Positions 6,873 to 10,392 of a stretch of 10,392 bases of DNA are shown here, piece by piece. Under the pieces are notes generated by a model. That model was not told the origin of the DNA, did not search any database, and saw only the letters and a list, made by a program, of their open reading frames with translations. Position numbers and translations under genes: made by a program. This DNA is from UBA6544 sp049601975 (GTDB taxonomy: Bacteria; Pseudomonadota; Alphaproteobacteria; UBA8366): positions 1-10,392 of the forward strand of contig JBMYRC010000138.1 of assembly GCA_049601975.1 (NCBI GenBank), given 5' to 3'. Within the stretch, counting starts at the first letter, position 1. Each line of letters starts with the position of its first letter.

Positions 6873-7960
6873 TTAAAAACCCAGCTCGGCCTTGGCGATG
6901 ATATTGTGCTGGATTTCGTTCGACCCGGAATAGATCGATACTTTCCTGAAATGTAAATAAAACGGCGTGCAACCATTGGCAAACTCGGCCCCAATCGACG
7001 GCTCGTTCCAGCCTTGGGTGAGAGCCGCGAATAGATAGGGCTGCGCGTAATAGCCGACCGCTTGCATCTTCAGTTCCGTCAACCGTTGCTGAATTTCCGT
7101 ATTTCGGATTTTGAAGACATTCGCCTCCACTCCCAACGCCTGCCCACTAAGGTCACCCAAACGAGAGAGCGCATCGACGGTACGCATCGTGAAGGCTTCC
7201 AGGGTCTTCAATTCCAATTCCACCTCGGCGATCTTGCGGGGAAAATTCCGGGTCTTCGGCCAATGGCCCGCCGCCCGCCTTTTCCTCCTCTTGGGTAATT
7301 CTCTTGAGCTGGCTAAGCAGTTTCTTATGCGGCCCAAGCGAGCCTCCCGACATCCGCTCATGGGCCAAGAGATATTTACCGATCGCCCACCCTTCGCCTA
7401 TTTTCCCGACCGTGTTCTCCACCGATACTCGAACATTGTCGAAAAACACCATGTTTGTTTCATGCAAACCGTCGAGGAACACAATCGGCCTGATCTCGAT
7501 CCCCGGTGTCTCCAGGTCGAGCAACATGAAGGTGATCCCCTGCTGCTTACGCCCCTCGGACGACGTGCGTGCCAGAAGAAAACACCAGTCGGCCCTATGC
7601 GCCTTGGTGGTCCAAGTCTTGGTACCGTTGATTACCCAATGATCGCCGTCCCGTGTCGCCGTGGTCGTCAGCGATGCCAGGTCCGAGCCCGAGCCCGGCT
7701 CCGAGTATCCCTGGCACCAAACATGTTCGCCGGAAAGTATCTTCGGCAGGAACTGTGCCTTCTGCGCCTCATTGCCGAACCCCATCAACACCGGCCCGCA
7801 CATGTTGATGCCAAAAGCGACGAGACGCGGTGCAGCGGCAAGCGCGTGTTCCGCGTCGAAGATGTATTTCTGCGCCAAACTCCGCCCCGGCCCGCCGTGC
7901 TCCGCTGGCCAATTCGGGGCGGCGAAATACTTCGTCCTTTTCGCTGAATTCAACATCCAT
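6873..7960 (-). pseudogene. Acyl-CoA dehydrogenase, pseudogene with internal deletion and frameshift
   Basis: FAD-dependent acyl-CoA dehydrogenases introduce the alpha-beta double bond into acyl-CoA. The minus strand starts with GAGGAAGG and ATG at 7960 (MDVEFSEKDEVFRR). The frame is then lost, and homology resumes in another frame at AAPNWPAEHGGPG. Compared with the family, roughly 35-40 residues between these two segments are missing. The central part is good: YSEPGSGSDLASL, HWVINGTKTWTT, HETNMVFFDNVRV, LLAHER. A second lesion lies at the GGGGAAAA run (7238-7245). There one extra base switches the frame after LAEDPEF, and homology continues as RKIAEVELELKTLE to the C-terminal IYSGSNEIQHNIIAKAELGF. 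Two independent lesions make a sequencing artefact unlikely to explain everything. An intact protein would be near 395-400 residues. It ends 10 bases from the hydratase gene. Confidence 0.9.
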
Positions 7961-8023
7961 CAACCAACCTTCCTCAATTTCGAAGACAGTCCGTAGACGA
8001 ATATAGCGCATTTGTAAGGAAAT

Positions 8024-8118
8024 TGGCGGAAGAGAGTGGGAGTCGAACCCACCGGGAACGTCTGACGCCCCCCAACGGTTTTGAAGACCGCGCACGACAC
8101 CGGCCGCGATTCCCCTCC
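8024..8118 (-). tRNA. selC: tRNA-Sec (UCA anticodon), selenocysteine tRNA
   Basis: The minus strand gives a 95-base tRNA with the special bacterial selenocysteine architecture. It has an 8-bp acceptor stem (GGAGGGGA with TCTCTTCC, two G-U pairs), a 6-bp D stem (CGCGGC/GTCGTG) with the 4-base loop CGGT, and the anticodon loop CTTCAAA with anticodon TCA at 8082-8084. The loop is identical to that of E. coli selC. The variable arm is long, with about eight pairs around a CAG loop. The T arm is GTGGG-TTCGACT-CCCAC, followed by discriminator G and an encoded CCA (8024-8026). The total length equals the E. coli gene. This tRNA reads UGA as selenocysteine together with SelB and a SECIS element. No selA, selB, selD or recognisable selenoprotein gene lies in the window. 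It sits between the acyl-CoA dehydrogenase pseudogene and the CoA-transferase gene. Confidence 0.95.
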
Positions 8119-8290
8119 AAGAACGATATCAAATGGTTAGCAGGGTAAATTGCAAACAAAATCGCCTTCCGCACACAAATTCACTCAATTCTTGGTGTGG
8201 ACGGTATGTATTTCCATATGAGAGGTTAAGTTAAGAGTTAGATATACGCCCGCAACGCGCGGGCATGAAACCGAACGAGGAGACGCGTGG
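8119..8290. promoter_or_regulatory. Divergent spacer between selC and the CoA-transferase gene
   Basis: This spacer must hold the selC promoter (minus strand) and the CoA-transferase operon promoter (plus strand). For selC, TTGCAA and TGATAT with an 18-base spacer end just before the tRNA. For the operon, TTGGTG and CATATG with a 17-base spacer lie around 8193-8221. Both matches are weak. The plus-strand element includes a TATG-N6-CATA inverted repeat, and GAGGAG at about 8277-8282 is the ribosome binding site. There is also a GC hairpin at 8248-8264. Confidence 0.35.
8248..8264 (+). repeat. GC-rich hairpin in the leader of the CoA-transferase operon
   Basis: GCCCGC (8248-8253) and GCGGGC (8259-8264) form six G-C pairs around the five-base loop AACGC, about 13 bases before the GAGGAG ribosome binding site. 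No T-run follows, so it is not a canonical intrinsic terminator. It could stabilise the leader or affect translation initiation. Confidence 0.4.
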
Positions 8291-9499
8291 ATGTCAGGAC
8301 CGCTCACCGGCTATCGGGTGATCGATTTCACCAATGTGATTGCCGGACCTTTTGCCACCATGATGCTTGCCGACCAAGGCGCCGATGTCATCAAGGTCGA
8401 AGCCCCGCAACGACCGGACCACACGCGACATGCCGGCCATTCCCAAGATGGCATGACAGCGTCCTTCGTTAACAATAACCGCAATAAGCGATCCGTTTCA
8501 ATCGACGTCAAATCAGATGCGGGACGTGAAGCGTTGAAGAGGTTGGTCGCGGCGGCGGATGTCTTTATTCAGAATTTTCGACCCGGCGTCGTCGAGCGCT
8601 TGGGCATCAGCGAGGCCGACTTGCGCGCAATCACCCCGGACCTGATCTACGTCTCGATGAGCGGTTGGGGCGAGAACGGACCGCTTTCCCACAAACCGGT
8701 CTATGACCCGATCATCCAGGCGCTCTCCGGCCTCGCCACCGTTCAAGCGGGATCGGACCAAGAACGCCCCCGCCTGATCCGAACCATCCTGCCGGACAAG
8801 CTGACCGGCGTGACGGCGGCGCAAGCGGTGACATCCGCGCTGGCCGGGCGTGCCAAGACCGGTGAAGGACAGCACGTTAAAGTCTCCATGCTCGATTCCA
8901 TCATCGCCTTTTTGTGGTCATCCGATATGGGGTCGCAAACCTTCGTCGACAATGAAGTCAGCGAACAGAAGGCCGCGACCTTCATCGATCTGATTTACGA
9001 GACCCAAACCGACTACATCACGGTCTCTACCATGACCAATGTGCAATGGACGGCGTTCTGCCAAACGGCAAACCGCGAGTATCTACTGGAGGACGAGCGG
9101 TTCTCATCCCCAGCACTCCGCGACCAAAATGCTGACGAGCGGCTGCGCTTGATCCAGGAAGCTCTGCTGGAAAGGCCGGCCGCCGAATGGCTGAAAATTT
9201 TGGATGATGCCGGTGTTCCCTGCGCGCCAGTTCTGACTCGCAAACAAATGATCACCCACCCGCAGGTGGAAGCCAGCGGCACCGTTGTCGAATACGACCA
9301 TCCGAATGCCGGTCGGTTGCGCCAAGCCCGCCCGGCCGCGAGGTTCGAGGGCACGCCAGTCGGCATTCGCCACGGCGCCCCGATTCTGGGGGAGCATACC
9401 CACGAGGTCCTCGGCGAGGTCGGTTACAGCAGGGCGGAGATCGAAGCCATGGTCAAGGACGGGGTTTTGATCGCACATCCGACGGATAAAGCGGACTGA
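8291..9499 (+). CDS. CaiB/BaiF-family (class III) CoA-transferase
   Basis: A complete 402-residue class III CoA-transferase, which moves CoA between a carboxylic acid and an acyl-CoA through an aspartyl-linked intermediate. The N-terminus carries LTGYRVIDFTNVIAGPFATMMLADQGADVIKVE in pattern, followed by NRNKRSVSIDVKSDAGREAL and FIQNFRPGVVERLGI, all typical. The catalytic aspartate is visible as Asp169 in ILPDKLTG, the same number as in formyl-CoA transferase. The C-terminal part contains AGVPCAPVLTRKQM and APILGEHTHEVLGE. The start ATG has a good GAGGAG ribosome binding site. Seven bases separate its TGA stop from the GST pseudogene start, and the DAO gene follows closely, so this is the first gene of an operon. 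The acid substrate cannot be deduced. It probably activates an acid for oxidation by enzymes such as the nearby enoyl-CoA hydratase. Confidence 0.93.
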   Translation: MSGPLTGYRVIDFTNVIAGPFATMMLADQGADVIKVEAPQRPDHTRHAGHSQDGMTASFVNNNRNKRSVSIDVKSDAGREALKRLVAAADVFIQNFRPGVVERLGISEADLRAITPDLIYVSMSGWGENGPLSHKPVYDPIIQALSGLATVQAGSDQERPRLIRTILPDKLTGVTAAQAVTSALAGRAKTGEGQHVKVSMLDSIIAFLWSSDMGSQTFVDNEVSEQKAATFIDLIYETQTDYITVSTMTNVQWTAFCQTANREYLLEDERFSSPALRDQNADERLRLIQEALLERPAAEWLKILDDAGVPCAPVLTRKQMITHPQVEASGTVVEYDHPNAGRLRQARPAARFEGTPVGIRHGAPILGEHTHEVLGEVGYSRAEIEAMVKDGVLIAHPTDKAD

Positions 9500-9506
9500 A
9501 CTGAAC

Positions 9507-10119
9507 ATGCACTTTCATCTTTATAACCGACCGGGCTCCGGCGTTTTCGTCGTCGAATCTGCTCTCGTCCTGGCCGGCGTTGACTTTGAATTGACCGAAG
9601 GTAATTCGAAGCCAGGCACGCCCCTGCCCGAGAGTTTTCGCAAGATCAACCCGTAGGGCCAAATGCCGACCCTCGTCCGGCCCGATGGCACGACGATGAC
9701 CGAAATAACGGCTATCTTGCTGCATCTGAACAGTTTTTTTACGGAGGCGAAACTGGCGCCAACACCGGGGACATCGGGGCACGGCAAATTCCTTCGCTGG
9801 ATGGTCTTCGCCAACGTCAACCCTCACAAGGCCGTAGCGCGGCTGCCAGTTCCGCTACACCGACGATGAGAACGGATACGAGGCTGTACGCACGGCGGCC
9901 ATTCGAAGAATGTGCGAGGCCCTCGAAACCCTGGAGACCGTTATCGCAGGTCCGTTCCTGCTCGGCGACGATATGACCATCGCCGATGTCTAAGTGGCCA
10001 TGTTCTATATCTGGCGTCGCAGCGACGTGGATGCCCCGCGCCTTGAGGCGCTTACCGACAAAGTTCGCAATCATCCTATCATCGGTCCCACATGGCGACG
10101 TCATTTAGGTGATTGTTAG
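9507..10119 (+). pseudogene. Glutathione S-transferase, pseudogene
   Basis: GSTs are cytoplasmic enzymes that conjugate or use glutathione. The reading frame from ATG 9507 gives a thioredoxin-like N-terminal half (LYNRPGSGVFVVESALVLAG, then SKPGTPLPESFRKINP, then GQMPTLVRPDGTTMTE with the conserved Pro and Glu-Ile/Ser pair). The helical C-terminal half follows (FRYTDDENGYEAVRTAA, GPFLLGDDMTIADV, HPIIGPTWRRH). It contains TAG at 9654-9656, where INPWGQ is usual (consistent with TGG to TAG). A frameshift lies between about 9834 and 9852. TAA at 9991-9993 falls where the family has Tyr in IADVYVA. About 204 codons in total is the normal length, so nothing large is missing. It sits between CaiB and a DAO oxidoreductase, 7 and 14 bases from each, and was probably once part of that operon. 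Confidence 0.9.
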
Positions 10120-10133
10120 GAAAAGCACTGAAC

Positions 10134-10392
10134 ATGAAAATCGACAGGTCCCTGTTCCACCCCGACTACAAGGCTAAACTTTATTGGTGGGAGGCCGCGC
10201 GCCCAGGCACGGACCATGCGAGCGATCTGCCGGAGCAGACAGAAGTTTTCGTCATCGGCAGCGGCTATTCCGGCCTCTCTGCCGGCCTCGAACTTGCTCG
10301 CGAAGAACGCAACGTCACGGTCGTTGATGCTCTGGCTTTCGGTGAAGCAGCGAGTAGCCGTAACGAGGGCGGAGTCAGCGCGGGAGTGAACA
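10134..10392 (+). CDS. FAD-dependent oxidoreductase (DAO family), N-terminal part
   Basis: The first 86 residues of an FAD enzyme cut off by the window end. After a leading segment (MKIDRSLFHPDYKAKLYWWE) comes the dinucleotide-binding strand-helix VFVIGSGYSGLSAGLELARE, with GxGxxG at residues 42-47 and acidic Asp65 closing the fold in VTVVDA. The following SSRNEGGVSAG resembles the GASSRNGGGVS flavin-contact segment of D-amino acid oxidase/sarcosine oxidase-like (DAO) proteins, with Glu where Gly is common. These enzymes oxidise amines, amino or hydroxy acids. The start ATG follows AGGA at 10118-10121, 12 bases away, which is a long spacing. It is the third member of the CoA-transferase cluster. 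Whether the rest is intact cannot be seen, and that matters because the gene just upstream is broken. Confidence 0.85.
   Translation, partial: MKIDRSLFHPDYKAKLYWWEAARPGTDHASDLPEQTEVFVIGSGYSGLSAGLELAREERNVTVVDALAFGEAASSRNEGGVSAGVN

Noticed and set aside
7111..7947. A long open frame (about 278 codons) on the plus strand
   Set aside because: It lies fully antisense to the acyl-CoA dehydrogenase remnant, whose minus-strand translation matches that family along its length. The plus-strand product has no recognisable motif and is rich in Arg/Pro, as expected for a GC-rich shadow frame.
8024..8118. tRNA-Ser as an alternative identity
   Set aside because: Both have long variable arms, but the anticodon TCA reads UGA, and the 8-bp acceptor stem and 6-bp D stem are specific to tRNA-Sec.
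8000..8300. A mobile element integrated at selC
   Set aside because: selC is a known integration site in enterobacteria, but I see no integrase, no repeated copy of the tRNA 3' end elsewhere in the window, and no abrupt compositional change beside it.
1..10392. CRISPR arrays, toxin-antitoxin pairs, transposases or phage genes
   Set aside because: No regularly spaced direct repeats, transposase or integrase motifs, or small paired genes of this kind were found on either strand.

Overview
The window reads as a piece of an alphaproteobacterial chromosome, most like a free-living or formerly free-living Rhodospirillales-type organism. This is inference from protein style (an FnrN/HemN-like pair, a CaiB-GST-DAO cluster, an acyl-CoA catabolic repertoire) and from GC-rich wobble positions; no taxonomic marker gene is present. 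Two things stand out: a complete selenocysteine tRNA gene (selC), and an unusually high load of broken genes between intact metabolic genes.

Layout. 2-397 (+) is a hotdog/PaaI-type thioesterase, tail to tail with a truncated and interrupted methyl-accepting chemotaxis protein remnant (406-981, -). 982-1228 holds nested inverted repeats and possibly a decayed short reading frame. 1229-3061 (+) is a two-gene operon, an SDR oxidoreductase followed by an Ldh_2-family (malate/lactate/sulfolactate type) dehydrogenase; both lack a residue normally considered catalytic or strongly conserved. 3062-4795 (+) is dead: a probable Crp/Fnr-family regulator remnant, then a full-length hemN pseudogene with five in-frame stops, one frameshift and a lost cluster cysteine.

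4805-5914 (-) is an intact LLM-class (luciferase-like) flavin monooxygenase, divergent from an intact enoyl-CoA hydratase (6047-6862, +). That hydratase converges on an acyl-CoA dehydrogenase pseudogene (6873-7960, -), damaged by an internal deletion and a frameshift. selC lies at 8024-8118 (-). From 8291 a + strand operon begins: an intact CaiB/BaiF (class III) CoA-transferase, a glutathione S-transferase pseudogene, and the N-terminus of a DAO-type FAD oxidoreductase cut by the window edge.

Taken together, the intact genes suit activation and oxidation of organic acids as CoA thioesters, plus flavin- and NAD(P)-dependent oxidation. What has been lost is chemotaxis, probable oxygen-sensing regulation, oxygen-independent haem synthesis, one acyl-CoA dehydrogenase and one GST. 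This looks like genome erosion in progress. I see no CRISPR array, transposase, integrase, toxin-antitoxin pair or phage gene, and no convincing undescribed multi-gene system. The best leads are the selC gene, the paired oxidoreductases with atypical active sites, and the eroded fnr-hemN block.
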